A stretch of 64,000 nucleotides of DNA from JAHJDR01 sp964609965 (GCA_964609965.1 CAZSTS010000010.1:1-64000), one strand, 5' to 3'; numbered from the stretch's first letter, positions 17,344 to 26,057 are shown. A program made the numbers and translations. Notes: generated from the sequence alone by a model not told the origin.

Positions 17344-19071
17344 ATGCAAAAAATCTTACTGATTATTGTAGCTGCTTTCTATTTTGTGCCAGTCTGTAAG
17401 CTAGTTTTATTGATTCTGAGAAATGTTTTATCCTGGTTTGTTTTTTCTAAAAAATTATCAAAGATTAACTTATTAAAAAAACAAGATAACAAGTTTTTAA
17501 AGGTAATAAAGAGTGTTGTCTTTTTTGTGTCTAAACTCGAATATTACATTCAAATACCTCGTTTTTATTTGGTAGGCATGCCTGTTCTTATTGGATCTGT
17601 TGCCTATATGGGAATGTTGTTCTTCAAGGTGCCAGAGGTTTCAATAAATGGCCTCATTTTCTTAGTTTTCTATTCATATTTAGTATTGTGGCATGTTAGA
17701 CAGAAAAGAATTACAGATCTTCGGATGACACAATTTATTAAGCTGTTCCCCAATGTTCATCCAGAGGTTTTTTTCAATAAGTATCAACTTGAATTGGCTT
17801 TTGGCGGCGTAGACTTCTTCCATTGTGATGAAGATCAGCAGATCGAAGTTGCAAATGCAAATTTTAAACAAGGAGTTAGGCCCGAACAAAAGATACTCAC
17901 TCTCATAAGAGCTTTTGTAGACACGGCTACTATTTGTCATATTTGTTTAACGGGCTTAAAAGTAATGGGCCCGGTTTATTTAAAGTCCTATGCAGATAAA
18001 TTAGGGGCACTCATTGGCAAACGTGTACTGCAATTGAGTCAGGCCAAATTTACAATGCAGGGAATAGAAAAGCTGACTGGTAAAAAAGGTCGGTTTCTTC
18101 TCATTTTTAATCACAAAAGTGCTTTTGATTTTATTTTAACTTATTTTGCACTTTCTGAGGTTGTCGTAAACAATAGACAAATAAAACCCCGTTTTATTTT
18201 AGCACAGGATCATTTTAAGGATAATTGGTTTATCTATAGTTTTATTGGAATGGGTAAGCTTGCAGAAGCTGTTGATATGGTTTTTGTGTCTAGGAAAGAC
18301 CGGAGAAAGAGTTTTAAGAATCTAAAGTATGCAGCTCAATCACTCATTGAAAAAGATATTGATATTGCAATTTATCCGCAGGGAACTAGGGCAGAAGGGA
18401 ATTTTGACAGAGCTTTTAAAAGAAGGGATTCTGGGTTTTACACAACGGTTAGAAAAAAGGATTTAGGATCTCCGTTAGCTCATATAAAAAAGGGGACTCC
18501 TTATCTTATTTTAGATGCTCTCGATCAAATGGCAACGCTAGATTCGACAGAAGAATTACATCTCGTTTTTATTGGTATTAATGGTACGGGCATTGCCTTG
18601 CCAAAAGGGTGTTTAAAGATCCAGACTGAGGGAGATATTGAATTTAAGATTGGTGATGTGTTCTCCCTTTCTCCAGGTTTGCTTAATGATTATTTTTCGG
18701 AATCTATGAGCAAAGAAGAAATGATTGTTCAGAAAAAGCAGTTTGTAAGAAAAATGTCTTATCTGATAAATAAGAAGCTTGTCGAGGTCCTGGATTTGCG
18801 TCAGCACTTACTTCAAAGATTCCTCACAGAGATTAGGGGACAGTTTCGTTTTGATGATGAGAAGATAACACTCATTAAAGATATTGTTCTTAAATTAAGT
18901 GAAGAGGGTGATTTGGTCTACCAGATTTTAGATAGGATATATTCACTTCCCATACCGCAATGGAATTGTTATTTATCACAGCTGAGCCAGCTATTATTAG
19001 AACGTACTACCGAAGAAAGGCTGAGAACCCTCTTATTGGAAATTTCTGAGGAGTTTATGAAAAGAAAGTAG
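17344..19071 (+). CDS. PlsC-like acyltransferase in a larger protein
   Basis: The middle of this 575-residue protein (~245-400) has PlsC/LPLAT motifs: NHKSAFD as the NHxxxxD catalytic block and YPQGTRAEG as the acceptor-binding PEGTR variant. The N-terminus has two hydrophobic stretches (residues ~5-25 and ~75-110), suggesting inner-membrane attachment. The C-terminal ~150 residues are helical and unrecognised. It probably acylates a lysophospholipid or related lipid. At more than twice the usual PlsC length it is not the housekeeping form. Confidence 0.78.
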   Translation: MQKILLIIVAAFYFVPVCKLVLLILRNVLSWFVFSKKLSKINLLKKQDNKFLKVIKSVVFFVSKLEYYIQIPRFYLVGMPVLIGSVAYMGMLFFKVPEVSINGLIFLVFYSYLVLWHVRQKRITDLRMTQFIKLFPNVHPEVFFNKYQLELAFGGVDFFHCDEDQQIEVANANFKQGVRPEQKILTLIRAFVDTATICHICLTGLKVMGPVYLKSYADKLGALIGKRVLQLSQAKFTMQGIEKLTGKKGRFLLIFNHKSAFDFILTYFALSEVVVNNRQIKPRFILAQDHFKDNWFIYSFIGMGKLAEAVDMVFVSRKDRRKSFKNLKYAAQSLIEKDIDIAIYPQGTRAEGNFDRAFKRRDSGFYTTVRKKDLGSPLAHIKKGTPYLILDALDQMATLDSTEELHLVFIGINGTGIALPKGCLKIQTEGDIEFKIGDVFSLSPGLLNDYFSESMSKEEMIVQKKQFVRKMSYLINKKLVEVLDLRQHLLQRFLTEIRGQFRFDDEKITLIKDIVLKLSEEGDLVYQILDRIYSLPIPQWNCYLSQLSQLLLERTTEERLRTLLLEISEEFMKRK

Positions 19072-19255
19072 TCTTTTCGGAGTATGACTAATAAATTAAA
19101 CCATTTACAGGGCTAATGACGTTTTATGAAGAGAGAGATTGTCAGGTTTATTAATTAGAGGAAAGTATAAATCTGAATAAAATCAACATGATACATAAAG
19201 TCGATTTTTTGAAAGTATCATGATAGTACAATTTATCGGTTGAGGTAACTAGTAA

Positions 19256-19504
19256 ATGAAGTATTTTTTGGTAATTCTCATAACCCTTGTTTTTCTTGTT
19301 CCAGGTTTTTCCGTGCCAAAAGCGAGTGCAGGAAATACGCCATCAAAATATAAGCTCGATGACTCAGGGCGTCCTCTTGTTAATTCATGGGTGAGACAAG
19401 AGAATCTGCGCAAGCAAAAAGCCAAGAAAAAGAAAAAAAAGAAAACAACTTCCACAAAAAAGACTTCAAAACCAACACCTTCATCATCAGTGACCAATCG
19501 TTAA
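19256..19504 (+). CDS. Small exported Lys-rich protein
   Basis: An 82-residue protein starts with a signal peptide (hydrophobic residues ~4-20, cleavage near ASA-GN). The C-terminal half is extremely basic, with runs of Lys and Thr/Ser/Pro. GAGG lies ten bases before the ATG and a clear terminator follows the stop, which supports a real gene despite a competing frame on the other strand. A basic exported peptide might bind nucleic acid or anionic envelope polymers; this is conjecture. Confidence 0.65.
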   Translation: MKYFLVILITLVFLVPGFSVPKASAGNTPSKYKLDDSGRPLVNSWVRQENLRKQKAKKKKKKKTTSTKKTSKPTPSSSVTNR

Positions 19505-19520
19505 CCCAAAAATTGGGGCA

Positions 19521-19552
19521 AAAACATGCCATTCACGGCATGTTTTAGTTTT
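19521..19552 (+). terminator. Rho-independent terminator
   Basis: AAAACATGCC, loop ATTCAC, then GGCATGTTTT form a ten-base-pair stem followed by AGTTTT, 17 bases after the stop of the small Lys-rich gene. Confidence 0.8.
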
Positions 19553-19592
19553 CGCTACTTGGGGCGTAACGTGATTTTTTTTTCAGATTGAT

Positions 19593-19614
19593 ACCCCGCT
19601 GCTTGTCGCGGGTT
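19593..19614. repeat. CCCCGC/GCGGG hairpin
   Basis: A GC-rich hairpin with loop TGCTTGTC stands out in AT-rich DNA upstream of the next small gene. It resembles short REP-like hairpins of environmental genomes. Confidence 0.45.
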
Positions 19615-19633
19615 ATTTATTAATGAGTCGATT

Positions 19634-19933
19634 ATGAATTACTCTCGAATCCTTATCCTTCTTTTTATCTGTATCCTTTTTTCGAGTGTGAGTTGGTCAG
19701 GCTCGAGTTCTCCAGACTCAACTATCCTTAAGCCTGGACCTCAAACCATTCCAATCATGCCTGCCAAATCACCTCAAATAACAAAAACATCACTTTCTCC
19801 ATTAGACAATGTACCCCAGGCTCAGGCACAGACCGAACAGACCTTTGGTGAAAAGATGGTTGAGTTTATAAGAAGTATTCTTGGAGACAAACCAAAGCCA
19901 ATTGATGAAACGCTTGTGAGGGATGAGTTATAG
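19634..19933 (+). CDS. Small exported hypothetical protein
   Basis: The 99-residue product has a signal peptide (hydrophobic residues ~6-20, cleavage near SWS-GS), a Pro/Ser-rich middle and a short amphipathic helix near the C-terminus (EKMVEFIRSILGD). I do not recognise a family. It follows the small Lys-rich exported protein on the same strand, so both may act in the envelope, but a terminator separates them. Confidence 0.55.
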   Translation: MNYSRILILLFICILFSSVSWSGSSSPDSTILKPGPQTIPIMPAKSPQITKTSLSPLDNVPQAQAQTEQTFGEKMVEFIRSILGDKPKPIDETLVRDEL

Positions 19934-19940
19934 GGGGCGT

Positions 19941-19996
19941 TTCAGGTCACAGGTCGCAGGATGCTGGATGCCAGATGACAGATGCTGGATACACTA
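19941..19996. repeat. Degenerate heptamer tandem repeat (STRR-like)
   Basis: The spacer reads as heptads AGGTCAC / AGGTCGC / AGGATGC / TGGATGC / CAGATGA / CAGATGC / TGGATAC. It fills nearly the whole gap between two convergent genes and reaches the stop codon of the minus-strand gene. Confidence 0.8.
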
Positions 19997-21301
19997 GGCA
20001 GGTATGGGAACTTCAAACCCATTTGATCTGCCTTCTACAAGAAAGTTTTTTAACGTCATAAGATCTCTATAAACCTCCACACAAACAGGGATTTCATCGA
20101 TTAAGCCAAGTGCCTTAGCTTGGGCAATGATGTAGCCTAACATGAAGTCAATTTGGTTTGGAAACTCTGTCCCTGGTTCAAGCTTTGGAATTTTTTCCAA
20201 ATCTTCCATAGACATTCCCTGAACGTTTTTCGGAATTTTGTAACCCCAAAAACGATAGTAAGTTGTAGGGGCTTCGTTTTTCCACGGTCCATGTCTTGCC
20301 TTTTGAATACCAGCTAAGGCCATTTCGCCTGTAATAATATCTTCTCCGTGGATTGCATTGATAACCATCGCAAGTTCTTCTGCCATGGCAGTGGTTCTTT
20401 CTATTCCAAAACTATCGTAAGTGATTTCAACATCTGCTTGGTAAATAGGACAGAGTGCATTGTAATAAGTGTTGATGATTCCTTTCATGAGTTTTGTTAC
20501 AAGGAAGGCTCTGGCATCAGCTGCTGCTGCTGCAAAAGGGGGATTAGTATCTGAAACTCCTTCATTGAAAATCGCTGCTAATTCATCAGCCCTCGGCCCG
20601 TGAAAGGGTGAGGGCATTAGCTGTTCGACATGTCCTTCTTTTACCGAAATATAAAGAGCGCCGTAAGTTGGGTATCTCACACCTGCAATGGCTTCCACGG
20701 TTTTATCATAACCAAAACCATTTTGTACAAAGACGAGTTTATGTCTTAATCTCATAGGGATCTGGTTAACAACTTGAGGAAGGATGCCTGCCAAGACTGT
20801 CACGATGACGTAATCAACATCGTGCAATGATCTTCCTTCGGCTTGGAGCTTTGCTTCAACTCCAGCCCAATCTCTCGAAACATTATCACCTCTGACCGCG
20901 GGATTTATTTCTAGGGCTTGTACATGGGCGCCTGCAGTGTCTAGCATATCAGTGAATGCTTTCCCAATGTCTCCTTTACCAAGGACAACAACTGTTTTTG
21001 TGGGAGCGATTTTTGGAGAGACAACATTTGGTTGTATGTCCGTAACTGTGGGCGGACTGTCAGGTATGGTAGGAGGAACTTCATCATCTGCGGCAGTGTG
21101 GGCTCGTGTTACCGGGCCACTAGAATCTGATGCAGAAGCAGCAAAAAGCTTCACTGACGAGGCTTTGCAATGGACTTCAGTCACAGAAGTGCTTGCAGCA
21201 TAGCAGTCAAAAAGTTCAATATCAGAAAATCCTCGAGAAGATCCTGGAATCAATGCAGGCGCGATCATGCATCCTGCTGGTGCAGATATAGTTAACGACA
21301 T
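19994..21301 (-). CDS. Ketopantoate-reductase-like NAD(P)-binding protein with long N-terminal extension
   Basis: A Rossmann fold starts at VVVLGKGDIGKAF (residues 104-116, GxGxxG). The C-terminal helical half contains KLMKGIINTYYNALCPIY, like the ApbA/PanE C-terminal domain. Residues 1-~100 are a small/Pro-rich, low-complexity extension absent from PanE. The usual catalytic Lys and N/S pattern cannot be assigned with certainty, so a true 2-dehydropantoate reductase is doubtful. AAGGATAT precedes the ATG. No pantothenate or aromatic pathway gene is adjacent. Confidence 0.6.
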   Translation of the reverse strand: MSLTISAPAGCMIAPALIPGSSRGFSDIELFDCYAASTSVTEVHCKASSVKLFAASASDSSGPVTRAHTAADDEVPPTIPDSPPTVTDIQPNVVSPKIAPTKTVVVLGKGDIGKAFTDMLDTAGAHVQALEINPAVRGDNVSRDWAGVEAKLQAEGRSLHDVDYVIVTVLAGILPQVVNQIPMRLRHKLVFVQNGFGYDKTVEAIAGVRYPTYGALYISVKEGHVEQLMPSPFHGPRADELAAIFNEGVSDTNPPFAAAAADARAFLVTKLMKGIINTYYNALCPIYQADVEITYDSFGIERTTAMAEELAMVINAIHGEDIITGEMALAGIQKARHGPWKNEAPTTYYRFWGYKIPKNVQGMSMEDLEKIPKLEPGTEFPNQIDFMLGYIIAQAKALGLIDEIPVCVEVYRDLMTLKNFLVEGRSNGFEVPIPA

Positions 21302-21349
21302 CTTTGATATCCTTTTTGGAGGTTTATTATTTTATGAGATGCTGTGAAT

Positions 21350-21430
21350 TGAATTAGTGTATACCCAGTAAAGCATCCCTGTATGCTTTCTTTGTTTCGC
21401 AACTTGGTGAGAAAAGTTGCGTGTTTTTTT
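21350..21430 (+). ncRNA. Candidate small RNA or orphan terminator
   Basis: Two consecutive hairpins are followed by seven T's on the plus strand. The first is AAAGCAT/ATGCTTT at 21370-21389. The second is CGCAACTT/AAGTTGCG at 21398-21421, then TGTTTTTTT. No plus-strand gene ends here: the left neighbour starts at 21301 and runs leftward. A terminator without an upstream gene suggests a short transcript beginning around 21350. The promoter is not obvious. Confidence 0.4.
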
Positions 21431-21465
21431 CAAGGCGTAATATATTGATATTGTTATAAATATTA

Positions 21466-21541
21466 GGGTCGCAGGGTCTCTGGTTCCCTGTCTCTCAGAA
21501 ATAAGTATCTATGTTCCGATGATTGAATTTTGAATGTTGAA
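21466..21541. repeat. Octad and heptad tandem repeats before nth
   Basis: Octads GGGTCGCA / GGGTCTCT / GGTTCCCT / GTCTCTCA occupy 21466-21497. Heptads GATTGAA / TTTTGAA / TGTTGAA follow at 21521-21541. The second array overlaps a possible TTG start of nth at 21530, which is one reason to prefer the ATG at 21560. Confidence 0.65.
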
Positions 21542-21559
21542 CCTGTATTGAGTCTTTCC

Positions 21560-22198
21560 ATGCAAGATCGCAAACAACTCGCAAAACACATTCTCACAAA
21601 ACTCATGCCTCTATACGGAAAAGCGCCGATGGGGATTCACTTTATCACACCTTTTCAGCTTGTTGTTGGTACTATTCTTTCAGCACAATGCACTGACAAG
21701 AGGGTGAATCAGGTGACGAGTAAGTTTTTTGCTAAACTAAAAAAACCAGAAGACTATATAAGAGTGGGGCAAAAGAGACTCGAAAAACTTATCAAATCAA
21801 CAGGGTTTTATCACAACAAGGCCAAAAATATCATTGGTGCGGCAAAGGTAATTCGCGACCAGCATCAGGGTAAAATTCCCAGCACTATGAAGGAACTCAT
21901 CAAAATTCCTGGCTTTGGTCGAAAAACAGCTAATGCTGTTTTGACGCGACTCTATCAGGTTAACGAAGGTGTTTGTGTAGATACTCATGTGCTCAGACTT
22001 TCAAATCGTATAGGTCTCTCAAATGGTAAGGGGGCTATTCAAGTCGAAAAAGATCTCATGGCTATTGTGCCTCAAAAACAATGGCACGAAATCACACATT
22101 GTCTGATCTTGCATGGTCGAGAGGTGTGTGACGCGCGACGCCCAAGGTGTGAGGACTGTGTTCTGAGGGGCAGGTGTGGGTATTATGGGGAACGATAG
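21560..22198 (+). CDS. nth: Endonuclease III
   Basis: This bifunctional DNA glycosylase/AP lyase removes oxidised pyrimidines. A HhH-GPD fold is present, with catalytic Lys in IPGFGRKTANAV and catalytic Asp in CVDTHVLR. The C-terminal iron-sulfur loop has the exact C-x6-C-x2-C-x5-C spacing (CDARRPRCEDCVLRGRC). The length of ~212 residues matches E. coli Nth. The ATG is chosen because the upstream TTG lies in repeat sequence. Confidence 0.95.
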   Translation: MQDRKQLAKHILTKLMPLYGKAPMGIHFITPFQLVVGTILSAQCTDKRVNQVTSKFFAKLKKPEDYIRVGQKRLEKLIKSTGFYHNKAKNIIGAAKVIRDQHQGKIPSTMKELIKIPGFGRKTANAVLTRLYQVNEGVCVDTHVLRLSNRIGLSNGKGAIQVEKDLMAIVPQKQWHEITHCLILHGREVCDARRPRCEDCVLRGRCGYYGER

Positions 22199-22303
22199 GA
22201 TACAGGTCACAGGGTACAGGATGCCAGATGCTAGATGCTAGATACGCTATTCGATATTCGCTATACGGTTCCGAGGGACGAGGCACGAAGTACGAGGAAC
22301 GCA
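22195..22303. repeat. Long degenerate heptamer array
   Basis: About fifteen heptads in register can be read, for example AGGATAC / AGGTCAC / AGGGTAC / AGGATGC / CAGATGC / TAGATGC / TAGATAC / GCTATTC / GATATTC and, at the end, AGGGACG / AGGCACG / AAGTACG / AGGAACG. The repeat word changes gradually along the array while the 7-base phase is kept. It starts at the nth stop codon. Confidence 0.85.
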
Positions 22304-22384
22304 AAAAAACTCCTTGCCAGATATGGGGATGTCCATGTTAAAAAAGCCAAAATTATTTACTCATTAACACAAGGAGAGAACACT

Positions 22385-22615
22385 ATGGCAGATGCTAACG
22401 ATAAAGTAGGAAGCAATGTAGAAGGTAGCTGGTTTGTAGATTCACAATGCATCGATTGTGATCTTTGTCGCACAACAGCCCCAAATAACTTTCAGCAAAA
22501 TGCTGATGATGGCTATTCTTATGTATTCAAACAACCAGAAAATGACGAAGAAACTAAATTATGCCAAGAAGCCTTGGATGAGTGTCCAGTAGAAGCCATT
22601 GGCAGTGATGGCTAA
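22385..22615 (+). CDS. Single-cluster [4Fe-4S] ferredoxin
   Basis: This is a 76-residue electron carrier. Cluster ligands are CIDCDLC (residues 22, 25, 28) and the distal CP in DECPVEAI (residue 67); C60 may be the partner of a structural disulfide, as in other monocluster ferredoxins. The ATG at 22385 follows a strong AAGGAGAG and removes a 50-residue upstream extension that falls in the heptad array. The redox partner is not evident from neighbours. Confidence 0.9.
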   Translation: MADANDKVGSNVEGSWFVDSQCIDCDLCRTTAPNNFQQNADDGYSYVFKQPENDEETKLCQEALDECPVEAIGSDG

Positions 22616-22675
22616 GAGGGGCTAAACGGTTTCGGTTACGAAGCCCGTTTCGTCAAAAGGTTACGTCTTTCGGTA

Positions 22676-23713
22676 TTACCAATCAGATAGATTGTCTTTA
22701 AGCAATGAAGCCAAGGCATTGATCCATTTTGGGTGATCATTGAGCGAGGGAATAAGTGTGAGCTTTTCTCCCCCGTGTTGAATAAAAAGTTTTTTCAATT
22801 TTTCTCCAACCTCATCAAGCGTTTCCAAACAATCAATTGTAAAGCTAGGGCAGACCACTGCCACATGTTTGACTTTATTTTGAGCAAGAGAAATCAACGT
22901 CTGATCAGTGTAAGGTTTTAGCCATTCACCGCGTCCAAAGCGTGACTGAAAAGTTGTGAGAATCTTTCCTGATGAATAGCCAAGCTCTTCTTTGATGAAA
23001 GCGGTTGTTTCCTCGCAGTGCTGTGGGTAGGGATCTCCTTTGTCTGCGTAGTCTTGTGGAATGCCATGGTATGAAAGAAGAAGGCGTTCAGGGGGTGTTT
23101 CGCATTGTTGAAGAGAGTTCTGAATTATTTCTGTTAGGCTATTAATGTAAGAATCAAATTTATAAAATGAAGAGATGAACTTAACCTTTGGTTTTTGTGG
23201 TAATGAACGGAGATGGCTTCTTATATTATCTTGAATGGAACCTGTGGTTGTGTGGCTGTATTGAGGGAAAAGAGGGAGAATAAGAATTTTGCTACACTGA
23301 TCCTTGTTTATCATCTCTTTCAACACAGAAACTAAAGAGGGATTTCCATAACGCATGCCTAATTTTATAATCAAAAAAGGGTGAGAGCCACTTAAGTTTT
23401 CATACAATTTAGTCCTAAGCGATTCAGTGACGTTGATGAGCATTCTACCGTGCTTTTCAAAAAAATCTTTGTACAGTTGAGCAGATTTTTTTGTATGCGA
23501 AGGCAAAATAAAGAAATTAAGCAAGAAAGACCAAATAAGAGGGTTTTTGTGAATAATATGTGGGTCTGAAAGAAATTCTTTTAAAAAACGTCTAACAGCC
23601 TTTGGAGAAGCGTCATCAGGTGAGCCTGTTTGAACCAATAGCACACCAGTTTTTTCCTTGGGGCCACTATTTTTTGCTGTAAAAGTATCTTTAGGAATAT
23701 TAAGTGAATTCAT
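22676..23713 (-). CDS. hemH: Ferrochelatase
   Basis: This enzyme inserts Fe2+ into protoporphyrin to make heme. Family blocks include GVLLVQTGSPDD at the N-terminus, LFPQYSHTTTGS, the catalytic His in SYHGIPQDY and the Glu block in CLETLDEVGE. At 345 residues it has the usual length. Heme is needed for the cytochrome b subunits encoded at 32-35 kb. It is divergent from nadC with a short shared intergenic region. Confidence 0.94.
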   Translation of the reverse strand: MNSLNIPKDTFTAKNSGPKEKTGVLLVQTGSPDDASPKAVRRFLKEFLSDPHIIHKNPLIWSFLLNFFILPSHTKKSAQLYKDFFEKHGRMLINVTESLRTKLYENLSGSHPFLIIKLGMRYGNPSLVSVLKEMINKDQCSKILILPLFPQYSHTTTGSIQDNIRSHLRSLPQKPKVKFISSFYKFDSYINSLTEIIQNSLQQCETPPERLLLSYHGIPQDYADKGDPYPQHCEETTAFIKEELGYSSGKILTTFQSRFGRGEWLKPYTDQTLISLAQNKVKHVAVVCPSFTIDCLETLDEVGEKLKKLFIQHGGEKLTLIPSLNDHPKWINALASLLKDNLSDW

Positions 23714-23720
23714 ATAAAAA

Positions 23721-23750
23721 TTGATATTTATTCAGTGAATTTAATATAGA
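23721..23750 (+). promoter_or_regulatory. Possible sigma70 promoter for nadC
   Basis: TTGATA, an 18-base spacer and TATAGA lie between hemH and nadC, pointing toward nadC. Confidence 0.4.
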
Positions 23751-23821
23751 ACTATCAAGGTTTCCCTGTATCTTGTCAAGTGAATCCACAGAGAGCCTTT
23801 GTAAAAGAGCGGTACATTAAA

Positions 23822-24727
23822 ATGAAAACACATTTGCTTAATCACTGTCTTCAAGAAGATGCTCCCTCAGGTGACATAACCTCTCGCGCTATTTTTGGAA
23901 ATACCAAAAAGATAGTCAAAGCTAAAATAGTTGCCAAACAAAGTCTTGTTGTTTCGGGTTTTAGCACTGTTCAGGGTATTTTAAAGTCTAAGTTTAAAAA
24001 GGTTAAATTAAAGATAAGTAAAAAAGACGGAACCACTGTTCGCAAAGGGGTTGTTTTAGCAGAAATAAAGGGGCCTGTCTGTGATGTTCTTTTAGTAGAG
24101 AGACTTTGTCTCAATTTTCTACAGCGCTTAAGTGGAATAGCCACAGTGACGAATGCCTTTGTCAAAAAAGCCAAGCCTTATGGTATCCAAATTCTCGATA
24201 CACGTAAAACAACACCTGGTCTTCGCTTAGAAGAAAAAAAGGCTGTGAAAGATGGTGGTGGCGCTAATCACCGCGAAGGTCTTTCTGATCAATATCTCAT
24301 TAAAGATAATCACATTGATGCGGCAGGTGGAGTGATAGAAGCCATAGTGAAGGTCAGGGCACATCAAAAACGCTGTCAACGCAAAGCCCTGATAGAGGTT
24401 GAAGTCAGGGATGAGAATGAGTTTTGTGAGGCTTTGCTTCTGATGCCCGATGTTATCATGTTAGATAATATGACGCCCAAATTGATTCGAAAACTAGTTT
24501 TGATGAGGGATAAGATGGGGGGGCAGAAGAAGGTGTTAAGAACGGGCAGGCATCCTCCTTCGCCAAGGCTACGGAGGACAGGCAGGGACCTGCCCCTACT
24601 GGAAATTTCTGGTAATGTGACGATAGATACTTTAAATAAATTTTTAAAACTTGGTATCGATAGGATTTCGATAGGAGCACTTACACATTCAGCACCTGCT
24701 GTTGATATTTCAATGACGATCCTATGA
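23822..24727 (+). CDS. nadC: Nicotinate-nucleotide pyrophosphorylase (carboxylating)
   Basis: NadC converts quinolinate and PRPP to nicotinate mononucleotide in NAD synthesis. Typical blocks are NHCLQEDAPSGDITS, LDTRKTTPGLR, GGGANHREGLSD and DNHID, and at the end GIDRISIGALTHSAPAVDIS. An in-frame GTG at 23780 would add 14 residues; neither start has a good ribosome binding site. Between the helix after LDNMTPKLIRKL and the strand LLEISGNVT there are ~25 extra residues rich in Arg and Pro, encoded by a palindromic repeat element. The remaining motifs are intact, so the insertion may be tolerated in a surface loop. Confidence 0.92.
   Translation: MKTHLLNHCLQEDAPSGDITSRAIFGNTKKIVKAKIVAKQSLVVSGFSTVQGILKSKFKKVKLKISKKDGTTVRKGVVLAEIKGPVCDVLLVERLCLNFLQRLSGIATVTNAFVKKAKPYGIQILDTRKTTPGLRLEEKKAVKDGGGANHREGLSDQYLIKDNHIDAAGGVIEAIVKVRAHQKRCQRKALIEVEVRDENEFCEALLLMPDVIMLDNMTPKLIRKLVLMRDKMGGQKKVLRTGRHPPSPRLRRTGRDLPLLEISGNVTIDTLNKFLKLGIDRISIGALTHSAPAVDISMTIL
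24542..24600. repeat. Palindromic repeat element inserted in frame in nadC
   Basis: The segment has GGGCAGG (24544-24550) and CCTGCCC (24589-24595) as inverted ends and an internal TCCTCC/GGAGGA pair. Its words match the intergenic element at 56422-56515: in reverse complement that copy has CATCCACCTTCG and CGGCGGACAGGCAG where this one has CATCCTCCTTCG and CGGAGGACAGGCAG. The insertion keeps the nadC frame open. Confidence 0.85.
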
Positions 24728-24797
24728 TCCTAAGAGCCTAAGAGCCTGTGTTTAATTTATTTTCGTAGGCTCATAGGTGCGTAGGTTCGTAGGCGCA
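24727..24797. repeat. Degenerate octamer repeats between nadC and hisS
   Basis: CCTAAGAG occurs twice followed by CCTGTG. About 30 bases later come CGTAGGCT / CATAGGTG / CGTAGGTT / CGTAGGCG. The second array ends seven bases before the hisS ATG, leaving no room for a normal ribosome binding site. Confidence 0.75.
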
Positions 24798-24803
24798 ATA
24801 AAA

Positions 24804-26057
24804 ATGAAAAAATTACAATCCATCACAGGCATGAACGATATTCTCCCTGACGAAGTAGAGTTATGGCAAAGGCTTGAGAGTAAGGCCCGTTTTCTTTTTA
24901 AAAATTATGGTTTTAAAGAAATACGTGTTCCTTTGCTCGAAGACACCCGCCTTTTTTCTCGTGGCATTGGAGAAGATAGCCAGGTTGTTCAAAAAGAGAT
25001 GTACACGTTTGATGATAAGGGCGGTGATTCAATTACCTTAAGACCCGAAGGCACTGCAGGAGTCATGCGTGCTTATTTGCAAAACTCTCTCATGGCCCAA
25101 GATGCTATTACAAAGCTCTATTACATGGGCCCTATGTTTCGTTATGAACGGCCACAAAAGGGTCGGCTTCGACAATTTCATCAAATAGGGGCCGAAATCA
25201 TGGGCGTTGATTCACCTTTGGCTGATGCTGAGGTGGTGATCATGATGGATCGCTTTATTCGAGAGCTTGGTATTCAAGATTATAGATTAGAGATCAATTC
25301 TTTGGGAACAATCGAGGAGCGAAAACCTTATCTCGAAAGCCTTGTTAAACACTTTGCTCTTATCCAAAATAAACTCTGTGATGATTGTAAAAAGCGTCTT
25401 CAAAAAAATCCTTTGCGCATTCTAGATTGCAAAGAGTCTTCGTGTAGAGCCTTGGCTAAAGACGCACCCAGCATGCTCGATTCTCTCAATGAAGATTCAA
25501 AAAAAGAATTTGAAGCATTCAAATCTTATTTGGATAAAGCGCATGTTAAATACGTCGTGAATTCGCGCATTGTTCGCGGTCTCGATTACTATGAAAAAAC
25601 AGCTTTTGAATTTATTTCAGATCATCTCGGATCTCAGTCAGCTTTTTCTGCTGGTGGGCGTTACAATCGCTTAGCAGAGCATCTTGGGGGCAAAGAGGTG
25701 CCAGCGGTTGGGTTCTCTATTGGTTGTGAGCGGATGGTAATGCTCATGAAAGAGGTGCAGCACGAAACAACCATGAAGGCTGAACTTGCGGGTGTCTATC
25801 TCGTGTCTTTGAACGAAGAGTGTTTTCAGGCTTGTCTTCAGATCCAGCAGCAATTGCGGGATGAGGGTATTAAGGCTGAGATGGACTATCAAACTAAATC
25901 ACTCAAATCTCAAATGCGTCGTGCGAATAAGCTCGACTTCAAATACGCTGCTATCATGGGCGATGATGAACTTGCCAAAAATGTTTTGACTCTTAAAGAT
26001 CTCGAAAAGGGTGAGCAGATTGAGGTAAAAATTGCTGATTTGATAGCGAGTCTTTAG
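24804..26057 (+). CDS. hisS: Histidine--tRNA ligase
   Basis: This class II synthetase charges tRNA-His. Family features are TGMNDILPDE at the start, motif 2 with YYMGPMFRYERPQKGRLRQFHQ, the histidine-A block RGLDYYEKTAFEF, the Ser/Gly-rich SAFSAGGRYN and a C-terminal anticodon-binding domain. From the ATG at 24804 the protein has 417 residues; an upstream start at 24777 lies inside the octamer repeat and is rejected. No Shine-Dalgarno sequence is visible, so translation may be leaderless or coupled. Confidence 0.96.
   Translation: MKKLQSITGMNDILPDEVELWQRLESKARFLFKNYGFKEIRVPLLEDTRLFSRGIGEDSQVVQKEMYTFDDKGGDSITLRPEGTAGVMRAYLQNSLMAQDAITKLYYMGPMFRYERPQKGRLRQFHQIGAEIMGVDSPLADAEVVIMMDRFIRELGIQDYRLEINSLGTIEERKPYLESLVKHFALIQNKLCDDCKKRLQKNPLRILDCKESSCRALAKDAPSMLDSLNEDSKKEFEAFKSYLDKAHVKYVVNSRIVRGLDYYEKTAFEFISDHLGSQSAFSAGGRYNRLAEHLGGKEVPAVGFSIGCERMVMLMKEVQHETTMKAELAGVYLVSLNEECFQACLQIQQQLRDEGIKAEMDYQTKSLKSQMRRANKLDFKYAAIMGDDELAKNVLTLKDLEKGEQIEVKIADLIASL

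Noticed and set aside
19249..19497. Minus-strand 82-residue frame opposite the small Lys-rich protein
   Set aside because: It is rich in Phe because it reads the complement of Lys codons; the plus-strand frame has the signal peptide, ribosome binding site and terminator.
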